From positions 1 through 33,289 of the forward strand of contig NZ_JADDRL010000101.1 in NCBI RefSeq assembly GCF_021538895.1: a stretch of 33,289 bases of DNA, given 5' to 3'. Source of the DNA: Streptomyces olivochromogenes. Its GTDB lineage: Bacteria > Actinomycetota > Actinomycetes > Streptomycetales > Streptomycetaceae. The position numbers and the translations under genes were made by a program. Positions 23,527 through 31,498 of this stretch are shown one piece after another (position 1 is the stretch's first letter; the number at the start of each line of letters is the position of its first letter). Under the pieces are notes generated by a model that was not told the origin of the DNA, did no database searches, and saw only the letters and a list, made by a program, of their open reading frames with translations.

Positions 23527-23532
23527 TAGCCT
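23527..23532 (+). promoter_or_regulatory. -10 hexamer TAGCCT for the LemA-like gene, leaderless arrangement
   Basis: TAGCCT ends 8 nt before GTG 23541, with no Shine-Dalgarno sequence. Confidence 0.45.
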
Positions 23533-23540
23533 TGCCGCCC

Positions 23541-24083
23541 GTGACCGCAACACTCATCTGGATCCTCGTCGCCCTCGTCGTCATCGGTCTCTACCTGAGC
23601 TGGACGGCCGGCCGACTGGACCGCCTGCACGCACGGATCGACGCCACCCGCGCCGCGCTGGACGCGCAGCTGCTGCGCCGGGCCTCGGTGGCCCAGGAAC
23701 TGGCCACCTCCGGTGTGCTCGACCCGGCCGCCTCGATCGTGCTGTACGAGGCCGCGCATGCCGCCCGGCAGGCCGAGGAGGAGCAGCGGGAGGTGGCCGA
23801 GAGCGAGCTGAGCCAGGCGCTGCGGGCCGTGTTCGCGGAGGCGCAGCAGGTCGAGGCGGTCCGGGAGGCGCCCGGCGGCGACGCGGCCGCGCACGAGCTG
23901 ACCGAGGCGGTCCGCAGGGTGCCGATGGCCCGGCGCTTCCACAACGACGCCGTGGGCGCGGCCCGCAGGCTCCGTGAGCACCGCAAGGTGCGGTGGTTCC
24001 GGCTGGCCGGCCACGCGCCCTTCCCGCTGGCCTTCGAGATGGACGACGAGCCGCCCGCGGCCCTGGTGGACCGGGCGGCCTAG
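23541..24083 (+). CDS. LemA-like membrane protein
   Basis: The 180-residue product has one N-terminal membrane helix (TLIWILVALVVIGLYLSW). An alpha-helical domain follows, with AGRLDRLHARIDATRAALDAQLLRRASVAQEL, a Glu/Gln/Ala-rich coiled stretch (~75-105), and VPMARRFHNDAVGAARRLREHRKVRWFRLAGHAPFPLAFEMDDE. The segments RID…L..RR…EL and RRFHNDAV match the LemA pattern by eye; LemA proteins are membrane-anchored helical bundles of unclear function. GTG 23541 is preferred over an upstream TTG because the -10 box predicts a leaderless start here. It stands alone between pimA and pdxS. Confidence 0.72.
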   Translation: MTATLIWILVALVVIGLYLSWTAGRLDRLHARIDATRAALDAQLLRRASVAQELATSGVLDPAASIVLYEAAHAARQAEEEQREVAESELSQALRAVFAEAQQVEAVREAPGGDAAAHELTEAVRRVPMARRFHNDAVGAARRLREHRKVRWFRLAGHAPFPLAFEMDDEPPAALVDRAA

Positions 24084-24219
24084 GACCGCGCCCAGCTGCG
24101 GTTTCGTGGGATCGTAGGTGAAAAGGATCCACCGCCTTCGCATTGGCCCTTGCTGTGGCCTGGTCCATTCACGTTTCCTCGCTTGAGCAGAAAACCGTCT
24201 TCACCGAGCGAGGTCACCC

Positions 24220-25134
24220 GTGTCCACCACGATCCCCACCCCCGCCCAGAACCCTGAGACCGGCACCGCCCGCGTCAAGCGCGGCATGGCCGAGCAGCTC
24301 AAGGGCGGCGTGATCATGGACGTCGTCACGCCGGAGCAGGCGAAGATCGCCGAGGACGCGGGCGCCGTCGCCGTCATGGCCCTGGAGCGGGTCCCGGCCG
24401 ACATCCGCAAGGACGGCGGCGTGGCCCGCATGTCCGACCCGGACATGATCGAGGGCATCATCAACGCCGTCTCGATCCCGGTCATGGCCAAGTCCCGCAT
24501 CGGCCACTTCGTCGAGGCCCAGGTCCTGCAGGCCCTCGGCGTCGACTACATCGACGAGTCCGAGGTCCTCACCCCGGCCGACGAGGTCAACCACTCCGAC
24601 AAGTGGGCGTTCACCACCCCCTTCGTCTGCGGTGCCACCAACCTGGGCGAGGCCCTGCGCCGCATCGCCGAGGGCGCCGCGATGATCCGCTCCAAGGGCG
24701 AGGCCGGCACCGGCAACGTCGTCGAGGCCGTCCGCCACCTGCGCCAGATCAAGAACGAGATCGCCCGCCTGCGCGGCTTCGACAACCACGAGCTGTTCGC
24801 CGCCGCCAAGGAGCTGCGCGCCCCGTACGAGCTCGTGAAGGAGGTCGCCGAGCTCGGCAAGCTCCCGGTCGTGCTGTTCTCCGCCGGTGGCGTGGCCACC
24901 CCGGCCGACGCCGCGCTCATGCGCCAGCTCGGCGCCGAGGGCGTCTTCGTCGGCTCCGGCATCTTCAAGTCCGGCGACCCGGCCAAGCGCGCCGCCGCCA
25001 TCGTGAAGGCCACCACCTTCTACGACGACCCGAAGATCATCGCGGACGCGTCCCGCAACCTCGGCGAGGCCATGGTCGGCATCAACTGCGACACCCTCCC
25101 CGAGACCGAGCGCTACGCCAACCGCGGCTGGTAA
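24220..25134 (+). CDS. pdxS: Pyridoxal 5'-phosphate synthase, synthase subunit
   Basis: The 304-residue (beta/alpha)8 enzyme forms PLP from ribose 5-phosphate, glyceraldehyde 3-phosphate and ammonia supplied by PdxT. Landmarks: GGVIMDVVTPEQAKIAEDAG with D34, the two active-site lysines K91 (VMAKSRIGHFVEAQ) and K159 (GAAMIRSKGEAGTGNV), and GSGIFKSGDP for phosphate binding. The length is typical. The GTG start has GAGG about 8 nt upstream. The 136-nt upstream gap should hold the promoter, but I could not place it with confidence. pdxT follows after 20 nt, consistent with a 12:12 PdxS-PdxT complex made from one operon. Confidence 0.98.
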   Translation: MSTTIPTPAQNPETGTARVKRGMAEQLKGGVIMDVVTPEQAKIAEDAGAVAVMALERVPADIRKDGGVARMSDPDMIEGIINAVSIPVMAKSRIGHFVEAQVLQALGVDYIDESEVLTPADEVNHSDKWAFTTPFVCGATNLGEALRRIAEGAAMIRSKGEAGTGNVVEAVRHLRQIKNEIARLRGFDNHELFAAAKELRAPYELVKEVAELGKLPVVLFSAGGVATPADAALMRQLGAEGVFVGSGIFKSGDPAKRAAAIVKATTFYDDPKIIADASRNLGEAMVGINCDTLPETERYANRGW

Positions 25135-25154
25135 GAGGCCCTGGTAGAGACCCC

Positions 25155-25760
25155 ATGAGCACCCCTGTCATTGGCGTCCTGGCCCTCCAGGGCGACGTAC
25201 GGGAGCACCTCATCGCCCTGGCCGCGGCGGACGCCGTGGCCAGGCCGGTGCGGCGTCCCGAGGAACTCGCCGAGGTCGACGGCCTCGTCCTGCCCGGCGG
25301 CGAGTCCACGACCATCTCCAAGCTGGCCATCCTCTTCGGAGTGATGGAGCCCCTCCGCGCGCGCGTGCGGGACGGCATGCCGGTCTACGGCACCTGCGCG
25401 GGCATGATCATGCTCGCCGACAAGATCCTCGACCCGCGCTCGGGCCAGGAGACCATCGGCGGCATCGACATGATCGTGCGCCGCAACGCCTTCGGACGGC
25501 AGAACGAGTCGTTCGAGGCGGCGGTCGACGTCCGCGGTGTCGAGGGCGATCCTGTAGAGGGCGTCTTCATCCGCGCCCCCTGGGTGGAGTCCGTCGGTGC
25601 CGAGGCCGAGGTGCTCGCCGAGCACGACGGCCACATCGTCGCCGTCCGCCAGGGCAATGCGCTGGCCACTTCGTTCCACCCGGAACTGACCGGCGACCAC
25701 CGCGTGCACGCCCTGTTCGTCGACATGGTGCGCGCCGATCGGACACCGGAGTCCTTGTAG
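25155..25760 (+). CDS. pdxT: Pyridoxal 5'-phosphate synthase, glutaminase subunit
   Basis: The 201-residue class I glutamine amidotransferase releases ammonia from glutamine and channels it to PdxS. It has the oxyanion loop LPGGESTTISKL (~47-57), the nucleophile C81 in YGTCAGMIML, and the His-Glu of the triad in SFHPELTGDH (H175, E177). The N-terminal ALQGDVREHL contacts PdxS. It lies 20 nt after pdxS in the same direction; the ribosome site is weak (GGTAGAGA), so coupling to pdxS translation is plausible. Confidence 0.97.
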   Translation: MSTPVIGVLALQGDVREHLIALAAADAVARPVRRPEELAEVDGLVLPGGESTTISKLAILFGVMEPLRARVRDGMPVYGTCAGMIMLADKILDPRSGQETIGGIDMIVRRNAFGRQNESFEAAVDVRGVEGDPVEGVFIRAPWVESVGAEAEVLAEHDGHIVAVRQGNALATSFHPELTGDHRVHALFVDMVRADRTPESL

Positions 25761-25809
25761 GATCTCTGGAGTTCGTTGCAGAGATGGGTTACGCGAAGGA
25801 GACAGGCAG

Positions 25810-26562
25810 ATGTCCGGCCACTCTAAATGGGCTACGACGAAGCACAAGAAGGCCGTGATCGATGCCAAGCGCGGCAAGCTCTTCGCGAAGCTGATCAAGA
25901 ACATCGAGGTCGCCGCGCGCATGGGCGGCGTCGACATCGAAGGCAACCCGACGCTCTACGACGCCATCCAGAAGGCCAAGAAGCAGTCGGTCCCCAACAA
26001 GAACATCGACTCCGCGGTCAAGCGCGGCGGTGGTCTGGAGGCCGGCGGCGCCGACTACGAGACGATCATGTACGAGGGTTACGGCCCGAACGGTGTCGCG
26101 GTGCTCATCGAGTGCCTCACCGACAACCGCAACCGCGCCGCCTCCGACGTGCGCGTCGCCATGACCCGCAACGGCGGCAACATGGCCGACCCCGGCTCGG
26201 TGTCGTACATGTTCAGCCGCAAGGGCGTCGTCATCGTCCCCAAGGGCGAGCTGACCGAGGACGACGTCCTCGGCGCCGTCCTGGACGCGGGCGCCGAGGA
26301 GGTCAACGACCTCGGCGAGACCTACGAGGTCATCAGCGAGGCCACCGACCTGGTCGCGGTCCGCACCGCCCTCCAGGACGCCGGGGTCGACTACGACTCC
26401 GCCGAGTCCAGCTTCGTGCCGTCCGTCCAGGTCGAGTTGGACGAGGAGGGCGCCAAGAAGATCTTCAAGCTGATCGACGCCCTGGAGGACAGCGACGACG
26501 TGCAGAACGTCTTCGCCAACTTCGACGTCAGCGACGAGATCATGGAGAAGGTCGACGCGTAA
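25810..26562 (+). CDS. yebC: YebC/PmpR/TACO1-family protein
   Basis: The 250-residue product begins MSGHSKWATTKHKKAVIDAKRGKLFAKLIKNIEVAAR, the highly conserved YebC N-terminus, then YEGYGPNGVAVLIECLTDNRNR and MTRNGGNMADPGSVSYMF in the second and third domains. Family members were described as transcription regulators. Recent work on YebC/TACO1 proteins instead points to helping ribosomes through proline-rich sequences. AAGGAG lies 8 nt before the ATG. It sits between pdxT and ruvC as in M. tuberculosis, and is followed by a strong terminator, so ruvCAB is transcribed separately. Confidence 0.96.
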   Translation: MSGHSKWATTKHKKAVIDAKRGKLFAKLIKNIEVAARMGGVDIEGNPTLYDAIQKAKKQSVPNKNIDSAVKRGGGLEAGGADYETIMYEGYGPNGVAVLIECLTDNRNRAASDVRVAMTRNGGNMADPGSVSYMFSRKGVVIVPKGELTEDDVLGAVLDAGAEEVNDLGETYEVISEATDLVAVRTALQDAGVDYDSAESSFVPSVQVELDEEGAKKIFKLIDALEDSDDVQNVFANFDVSDEIMEKVDA

Positions 26563-26588
26563 GGCTCCCGCGAGCCGAGCGGATCGAG

Positions 26589-26620
26589 GCGGGCCGGTGG
26601 GACACACCCCACCGGCCCGC
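26589..26620 (+). terminator. Terminator between yebC and ruvC
   Basis: A perfect 13-bp stem (26589-26601 with 26608-26620) around loop ACACAC, 27 nt after the yebC stop. Confidence 0.85.
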
Positions 26621-26642
26621 CGCCGTTGTCAGTGGCACCGGA

Positions 26643-26648
26643 TAGCCT
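26643..26648 (+). promoter_or_regulatory. ruvC: -10 hexamer TAGCCT for ruvCAB
   Basis: TAGCCT lies 55 nt before the ruvC GTG and just beyond the yebC terminator. Unlike several promoters in the window, it leaves a normal leader with a Shine-Dalgarno sequence. No -35 box at the right distance is visible. Confidence 0.4.
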
Positions 26649-26703
26649 GCACGAATCGCGGGTACCGCCCAGCGGTAGCCGGGGGAGATCGAGGGGAGGG
26701 CGT

Positions 26704-27234
26704 GTGCGGGTACTCGGGGTGGACCCCGGACTCACGCGGTGCGGTGTCGGTGTCGTCGAGGGGGTCGCGGGGCGGCCGTTGACGATGCTCGGCGTCGGAG
26801 TCGTCCGCACCCCCGCGGACGCCGAGTTGAGCCACCGCCTCCTCGCGGTCGAGCAGGGCATCGAGGCCTGGCTGGACGAGCACCGGCCCGAATTCGTCGC
26901 CGTGGAGCGCGTGTTCAGCCAGCACAACGTCCGCACGGTGATGGGCACCGCCCAGGCCAGTGCCGTCGCCATGCTCTGCGCCGCCCGCCGCGGCATCCCC
27001 GTCGCCCTGCACACGCCCAGCGAGGTCAAGGCCGCCGTCACCGGCAGCGGCCGCGCGGACAAGGCCCAGGTCGGCGCCATGGTGACGCGATTGCTCCGGC
27101 TGGACGCCCCGCCCAAGCCCGCCGACGCCGCCGACGCCCTCGCGCTGGCCATCTGCCACATCTGGCGTGCCCCCGCCCAGAACCGACTCCAGCAGGCCGT
27201 CGCCCTGCACACATCGAAAGGCCGTACGGGATGA
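26704..27234 (+). CDS. ruvC: Holliday-junction resolvase RuvC
   Basis: The 176-residue endonuclease cuts Holliday junctions at RuvAB-bound sites during recombination repair. Its four catalytic acidic residues are in place: D7 (RVLGVDPGLTR), E68 (FVAVERVFSQHN), D141 and D144 (KPADAADALALAI). GTG 26704 is chosen because the conserved N-terminus begins here and GAGGGGAGG lies just upstream; an in-frame start at 26626 would add 26 Ser/Arg-rich residues and remove the ribosome site. The stop overlaps the ruvA ATG (ATGA). Confidence 0.97.
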   Translation: MRVLGVDPGLTRCGVGVVEGVAGRPLTMLGVGVVRTPADAELSHRLLAVEQGIEAWLDEHRPEFVAVERVFSQHNVRTVMGTAQASAVAMLCAARRGIPVALHTPSEVKAAVTGSGRADKAQVGAMVTRLLRLDAPPKPADAADALALAICHIWRAPAQNRLQQAVALHTSKGRTG

Positions 27235-27839
27235 TCGCCTTCGTGAGCGGCACGGTCGCCGCACTCGCCCCCGACGCCGCCGTCGTCGAGGTCGGCGGCG
27301 TCGGCATGGCCGTGCAGTGCACGCCGAACACGCTGTCCACGCTCCGCATGGGACAGCCCGCCAAGCTGCACACCTCGCTCGTGGTCCGCGAGGACTCCCT
27401 CACCCTGTACGGCTTCGCCGACGACGACGAGCGCCAGGTCTTCGAGCTGCTCCAGACCGCGAGCGGCGTCGGCCCGCGCCTCGCCCAGGCGATGCTCGCG
27501 GTGCACACCCCGGACGCGCTGCGCCGCGCGGTCGCCACCGCCGACGAGAAGGCCCTCACCGCGGTCCCCGGCATCGGCAAGAAGGGCGCGCAGAAGCTGC
27601 TGCTGGACCTGAAGGACCGCCTCGGCTCGCCGGTCGGGACGGCCCCCGCGATCGGCGCCCCGGTCACCCAGGGCTGGCGCGACCAGCTGCATGCCGCGCT
27701 GATCGGCCTCGGCTACGCCACGCGCGAGGCCGACGAGGCCGTGGCCGCCGTGACCCCGCAGGCCGAGGCCGAGGGCGGCACGCCCCAGGTGGGCCAACTG
27801 CTGAAGGCCGCCCTGCAGACCCTGAACCGCGCTCGCTGA
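27231..27839 (+). CDS. ruvA: Holliday-junction branch-migration protein RuvA
   Basis: The 202-residue protein has an N-terminal OB fold (MIAFVSGTVAAL … LYGFADDDERQVFELL), two helix-hairpin-helix motifs (TASGVGPRLAQAML ~82-95; VPGIGKKGAQKLLLDL ~108-123) and a C-terminal domain III (~150-202) that contacts RuvB. A tetramer binds the four-way junction and loads RuvB rings. Translation is coupled to ruvC by a 4-nt overlap. Confidence 0.97.
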   Translation: MIAFVSGTVAALAPDAAVVEVGGVGMAVQCTPNTLSTLRMGQPAKLHTSLVVREDSLTLYGFADDDERQVFELLQTASGVGPRLAQAMLAVHTPDALRRAVATADEKALTAVPGIGKKGAQKLLLDLKDRLGSPVGTAPAIGAPVTQGWRDQLHAALIGLGYATREADEAVAAVTPQAEAEGGTPQVGQLLKAALQTLNRAR

Positions 27840-27864
27840 CCCCACCACCGTTGAGGCACATCAC

Positions 27865-28926
27865 ATGAACTGGGACGACACGACCGACACCGCCGCGGAG
27901 CGGCTCGTGGGCCCGGTCGCCGACCGTGAGGACCAGGCCGTCGAGGCCGCCCTGCGCCCCAAGGACCTGGGCGAGTTCATCGGTCAGGAGAAGGTCCGCG
28001 AGCAGCTCGACCTCGTCCTGCGCGCCGCACGCGCGCGTGGCGCCACCGCCGACCACGTGCTGCTCTCCGGCGCCCCCGGCCTCGGCAAGACCACCCTCTC
28101 GATGATCATCGCGGCCGAGATGGGCGCCCCCATCCGCATCACCAGCGGCCCCGCCATCCAGCACGCCGGCGACCTCGCCGCGATCCTCTCCTCCCTCCAG
28201 GAGGGCGAGGTCCTCTTCCTCGACGAGATCCACCGCATGTCGCGGCCCGCCGAGGAGATGCTCTACATGGCCATGGAGGACTTCCGGGTCGACGTCATCG
28301 TCGGCAAGGGCCCCGGCGCCACCGCGATCCCCCTGGAACTGCCCCCGTTCACCCTGGTCGGCGCCACCACGCGCGCGGGCCTGCTGCCGCCCCCGCTGCG
28401 CGACCGCTTCGGCTTCACCGCGCACATGGAGTTCTACGAGCCCGTCGAGCTGGAGCGGGTCGTGCACCGCTCGGCCGGTCTGCTCGACGTCGAGATCGAC
28501 TCCGACGGCGCCGCCGAGATCGCCGGCCGCTCCCGCGGCACGCCCCGTATCGCCAACCGACTGCTGCGCCGCGTCCGCGACTACGCGCAGGTCAAGGCCG
28601 ACGGAATCATCACCAGGGACATCGCCGCGGCGGCCCTGAAGGTGTACGAGGTCGACGCCCGCGGCCTCGACCGCCTCGACCGCGCCGTTCTGCAGGCCCT
28701 GCTCAAGTTGTTCGGCGGCGGCCCTGTGGGCCTCTCCACACTTGCTGTCGCGGTGGGGGAGGAACGTGAGACCGTGGAGGAGGTCGCCGAACCCTTCCTC
28801 GTGAGGGAGGGCCTGCTCGCGCGCACCCCGCGCGGCCGGGTCGCCACACCCGCCGCATGGGAGCACCTCGGTCTCACCCCGCCACGCTCGACCGGAACCG
28901 GACAACAGGACCTGTTCGGGGCGTGA
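27865..28926 (+). CDS. ruvB: Holliday-junction branch-migration ATPase RuvB
   Basis: The 353-residue AAA+ motor has Walker A GAPGLGKT (69-76), Walker B LFLDEIHRM, sensor 1 GATTRAG, and the arginine-finger/sensor 2 region GTPRIANRLLRRVRD, followed by the C-terminal winged helix (GGGPVGLSTLAVAVGEERETVEEVAEPFLVREGLL). It pumps DNA through the RuvA-bound junction. It starts 25 nt after ruvA with a GAGG ribosome site. Confidence 0.98.
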   Translation: MNWDDTTDTAAERLVGPVADREDQAVEAALRPKDLGEFIGQEKVREQLDLVLRAARARGATADHVLLSGAPGLGKTTLSMIIAAEMGAPIRITSGPAIQHAGDLAAILSSLQEGEVLFLDEIHRMSRPAEEMLYMAMEDFRVDVIVGKGPGATAIPLELPPFTLVGATTRAGLLPPPLRDRFGFTAHMEFYEPVELERVVHRSAGLLDVEIDSDGAAEIAGRSRGTPRIANRLLRRVRDYAQVKADGIITRDIAAAALKVYEVDARGLDRLDRAVLQALLKLFGGGPVGLSTLAVAVGEERETVEEVAEPFLVREGLLARTPRGRVATPAAWEHLGLTPPRSTGTGQQDLFGA

Positions 28927-28973
28927 CGGCGGGGACATTGGCCGGGTCAGGAACCCAGGTGCCATGCTGAGCG

Positions 28974-29003
28974 TTGTTCCATGCGCGTGGACTCGCTTAG
29001 ACT
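28974..29003 (+). promoter_or_regulatory. yajC: Promoter of yajC-secDF-apt
   Basis: TTGTTC (28974-28979), 18-nt spacer, TAGACT (28998-29003): a good housekeeping-type promoter just after ruvB. The start is expected near 29010, giving an 85-nt leader to the yajC GTG at 29094. Confidence 0.65.
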
Positions 29004-29093
29004 CCGCCGATGCCGCCCTTGTGGGCAGCGCCGAATAAACCCCCATCCACCAGGCCGCTCCCCGCCGCGGTCGTGCGAAGGAAACTCCGTCCC

Positions 29094-29585
29094 GTGAATA
29101 CCTTGACCCTTCTCCCGTTCATCGTGCTCATCGCGGCCATGTTCCTGATGACGCGTTCGGCCAAGAAGAAGCAGCAGCAGGCCGCCAACATGCGGAACGA
29201 GATGCAGCCCGGCTCCGGCGTCCGCACGATCGGGGGCATGTACGCGACGGTCAAGGAGGTCAACGAGGACACGGTCCTCCTCGACGCCGGCCCGGGCGTC
29301 GATCTCCTCTTCGCGAAGAACGCCATCGGTGCCGTCCTCACCGACGACGAGTACAACCGCATCGTCCACGGCATCGAGCACGACCTGAAGTCCGACGCCG
29401 ACCTCGTCCCGGACGATGCCTCCTCCCTCACCGAGAGCGACGCGCCCGCCGACGCTGCCGCCGCCTCCGACGACAAGGCCGTCGACCTCGGTAAGAAGGA
29501 CGCGGACGAAGAGCCGGCCGAGGCCGCCGAGGCGAAGACGGACGAAGAGCCGAAGAAGACCGACGGCGACTCCGACGCGAAGTAG
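29094..29585 (+). CDS. yajC: Sec translocase accessory subunit YajC
   Basis: The 163-residue protein has one N-terminal membrane helix (NTLTLLPFIVLIAAMFLMT), a basic stop-transfer (RSAKKKQQQ), and the conserved MQPGSGVRTIGGMYATVKEVNEDTVLLDAGPGVDLLFAKNAI. The last ~60 residues form a very acidic Ala/Glu/Asp tail, longer than in the enterobacterial protein. YajC associates with SecDF at the SecYEG channel. GTG 29094 is chosen because it has AAGGAA 10 nt upstream and places the membrane helix at the start. An ATG at 29010, which the promoter could use as a leaderless start, would add 28 residues before the helix. Confidence 0.92.
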   Translation: MNTLTLLPFIVLIAAMFLMTRSAKKKQQQAANMRNEMQPGSGVRTIGGMYATVKEVNEDTVLLDAGPGVDLLFAKNAIGAVLTDDEYNRIVHGIEHDLKSDADLVPDDASSLTESDAPADAAAASDDKAVDLGKKDADEEPAEAAEAKTDEEPKKTDGDSDAK

Positions 29586-29591
29586 TCACGT

Positions 29592-29635
29592 CCCGGGGAG
29601 TGCGGCGCGATCCCATCGCGCCCGCGCACCCCGGG
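29592..29635 (+). promoter_or_regulatory. Long hairpin in the yajC-secD spacer
   Basis: The inner stem GGCGCGAT-CCC-ATCGCGCC is extended by GTGC/GCAC and CCCGGGG/CCCCGGG with small bulges. It starts 6 nt after the yajC stop and ends about 90 nt before the secD GTG. It could be a partial terminator or a processing/stability element that lowers secDF relative to yajC. Confidence 0.55.
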
Positions 29636-29725
29636 CGCGTCTGTATCTCGCACGGGATCCCGACACCATGTCATGGCCGACCGCGCCGACCGGACGCGAG
29701 GCGGCCCGAGAGGGAGTACGAGAAG

Positions 29726-31495
29726 GTGGCAGCACCTAAGAAGGGCCGGAGCGCGAGCGCCCAGAGCAAGCCAGGGCGCTCGCTGGCCCTCATCCTGATC
29801 GCCATCGTGGCGCTCACCGGAGGCATGTTCGCCTCCGGGCACCCGACCCCGCGCCTCGGCATTGACCTCGCCGGCGGCACGAGCATCACGCTCAAGGCGA
29901 AGGCCGACCAGGGGTCCGCGATCAACAAGGCCAACATGGACACCGCGGTCGACATCATGAACCGCCGTGTCAACGGCCTCGGCGTCTCCGAGGCGGAGGT
30001 GCAGACCCAGGGGACCGACAACATCATTGTCAACATCCCCAAGGGCACCAACTCCAAGGAGGCCCAGCAGCAGGTCGGCACCACCGCGAAGCTGTACTTC
30101 CGCCCGGTCCTGGCCAGCGAGCCCTCCGCGTCGGCCGCGAGCCCCTCGCCGAGCGCCTCCCCCAGCGGCAGCGCCTCGCCGAGCCCGTCGAGCAGCGCCT
30201 CCTCGAAGCAGAAGGCGACCTCGTCCTCCTCCGCGTCCCCGACGGCCACCGCCACCACGCAGGGCCGCGCCGTCACCGACGCCCTGAAGGACACCACGCC
30301 GTCGCCCTCCGCCTCCGGGAGCTCCAAGCCCTCCGCCAGCCCGTCGGCGTCCGCCGGCAGCGGCACGGACAACGGCACGGCGAAGCTCCAGGCCCAGTAC
30401 GCGGCCCTGGACTGCTCCAAGCCCGCCGTCCGCGCCACCGCCGGCAAGAACACCAAGCCCGGCGAGCCCACCGTGGCCTGCGGCGAGATCAACAAGGTCT
30501 GGTACAAGTACCTGCTCGGCCCGGCCGCCGTGGACGGCACCGAGGTCAAGAAGGCCCAGGCGGTGTTCGACACGCAGGGTGCCGCCGGCTGGCAGGTCCA
30601 GATGCGGTTCAACTCCAGCGGCGCCGACAAGTTCGCGAACATCACCGGCGAGCTGGCCAAGAAGCAGCAGCCGCAGAACGAGTTCGGCATCGTCCTGGAC
30701 GGCGAGGTCGTCTCCAGCCCGTTCGTGCAGCAGTCCATCACGGGTGGCCAGGCGGAGATCTCCGGCAGCTTCACCCAGGACGAGGCCCAGAGCCTCGCCA
30801 ACATGCTGTCCTACGGCGCGCTCCCGCTGTCCTTCCAGGAGCAGAGCGTCACGACCGTGACCGCCGCGCTCGGTGGTGAGCAGCTGCACGCCGGTCTGCT
30901 CGCCGGTGCGATCGGTCTCCTCCTGGTCGTGATCTACCTGGTGGTGTACTACCGGGGTCTGTCGCTCGTCGCGATGGCCTCGCTGCTGGTCTCCGCGATC
31001 CTCACCTACGTGATCATGGCGCTGCTCGGCCCGACGATCGGCTTCGCGCTGAACCTGCCGGCGGTCTGCGGTGCGATCGTGGCCATCGGTATCACGGCGG
31101 ACTCGTTCATCGTGTACTTCGAACGCATCCGGGACGAGATCCGCGAGGGCCGCTCCCTGCGTCCCGCCGTCGAGCGTGCCTGGCCGCGTGCCCGGCGCAC
31201 CATCCTGGTCTCCGACTTCGTGTCGTTCCTCGCCGCCGCCGTGCTGTTCGTCGTCACCGTCGGCAAGGTCCAGGGCTTCGCGTTCACGCTGGGTCTGACC
31301 ACCGTGCTCGACGTGGTCGTCGTCTTCTTCTTCACCAAGCCGCTGATGACGCTCCTCGCCCGCCGGAAGTTCTTCGCCAACGGCCACAAGTGGTCCGGCC
31401 TCGACCCGAAGGGCCTGGGCGCCAAGCCGCCGCTGCGCCGTACCCGCCGTCCCGCCGGTCCTGCCGCCGGCTCCGTCGACCCGAAGGAGGCGTGA
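29726..31495 (+). CDS. secD: Protein translocase subunit SecD
   Basis: The 589-residue RND-type protein uses the proton gradient with SecF to pull exported proteins across the membrane. It has an N-terminal membrane helix (~20-36), the motif PRLGIDLAGGTSITL, the external P1 domain, and five C-terminal helices with GITADSFIVYFERIRDEIREGRSLRPAVERAW (SecD/F motif) and the fold-back TKPLMTLLARRKFF. A Ser/Pro/Ala-rich insert of about 85 residues (131-215) interrupts P1 and looks disordered. GTG 29726 has AGGGAG 9 nt upstream; earlier in-frame codons give Arg/Pro-rich non-homologous sequence. secF follows after 3 nt, with its ribosome site inside the secD end. Confidence 0.96.
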   Translation: MAAPKKGRSASAQSKPGRSLALILIAIVALTGGMFASGHPTPRLGIDLAGGTSITLKAKADQGSAINKANMDTAVDIMNRRVNGLGVSEAEVQTQGTDNIIVNIPKGTNSKEAQQQVGTTAKLYFRPVLASEPSASAASPSPSASPSGSASPSPSSSASSKQKATSSSSASPTATATTQGRAVTDALKDTTPSPSASGSSKPSASPSASAGSGTDNGTAKLQAQYAALDCSKPAVRATAGKNTKPGEPTVACGEINKVWYKYLLGPAAVDGTEVKKAQAVFDTQGAAGWQVQMRFNSSGADKFANITGELAKKQQPQNEFGIVLDGEVVSSPFVQQSITGGQAEISGSFTQDEAQSLANMLSYGALPLSFQEQSVTTVTAALGGEQLHAGLLAGAIGLLLVVIYLVVYYRGLSLVAMASLLVSAILTYVIMALLGPTIGFALNLPAVCGAIVAIGITADSFIVYFERIRDEIREGRSLRPAVERAWPRARRTILVSDFVSFLAAAVLFVVTVGKVQGFAFTLGLTTVLDVVVVFFFTKPLMTLLARRKFFANGHKWSGLDPKGLGAKPPLRRTRRPAGPAAGSVDPKEA

Positions 31496-31498
31496 GCG

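Noticed and set aside
29010..29093. Leaderless start of yajC at ATG 29010
   Set aside because: Possible from the promoter position, but it adds 28 unlikely residues before the membrane helix, and GTG 29094 has a good ribosome site.
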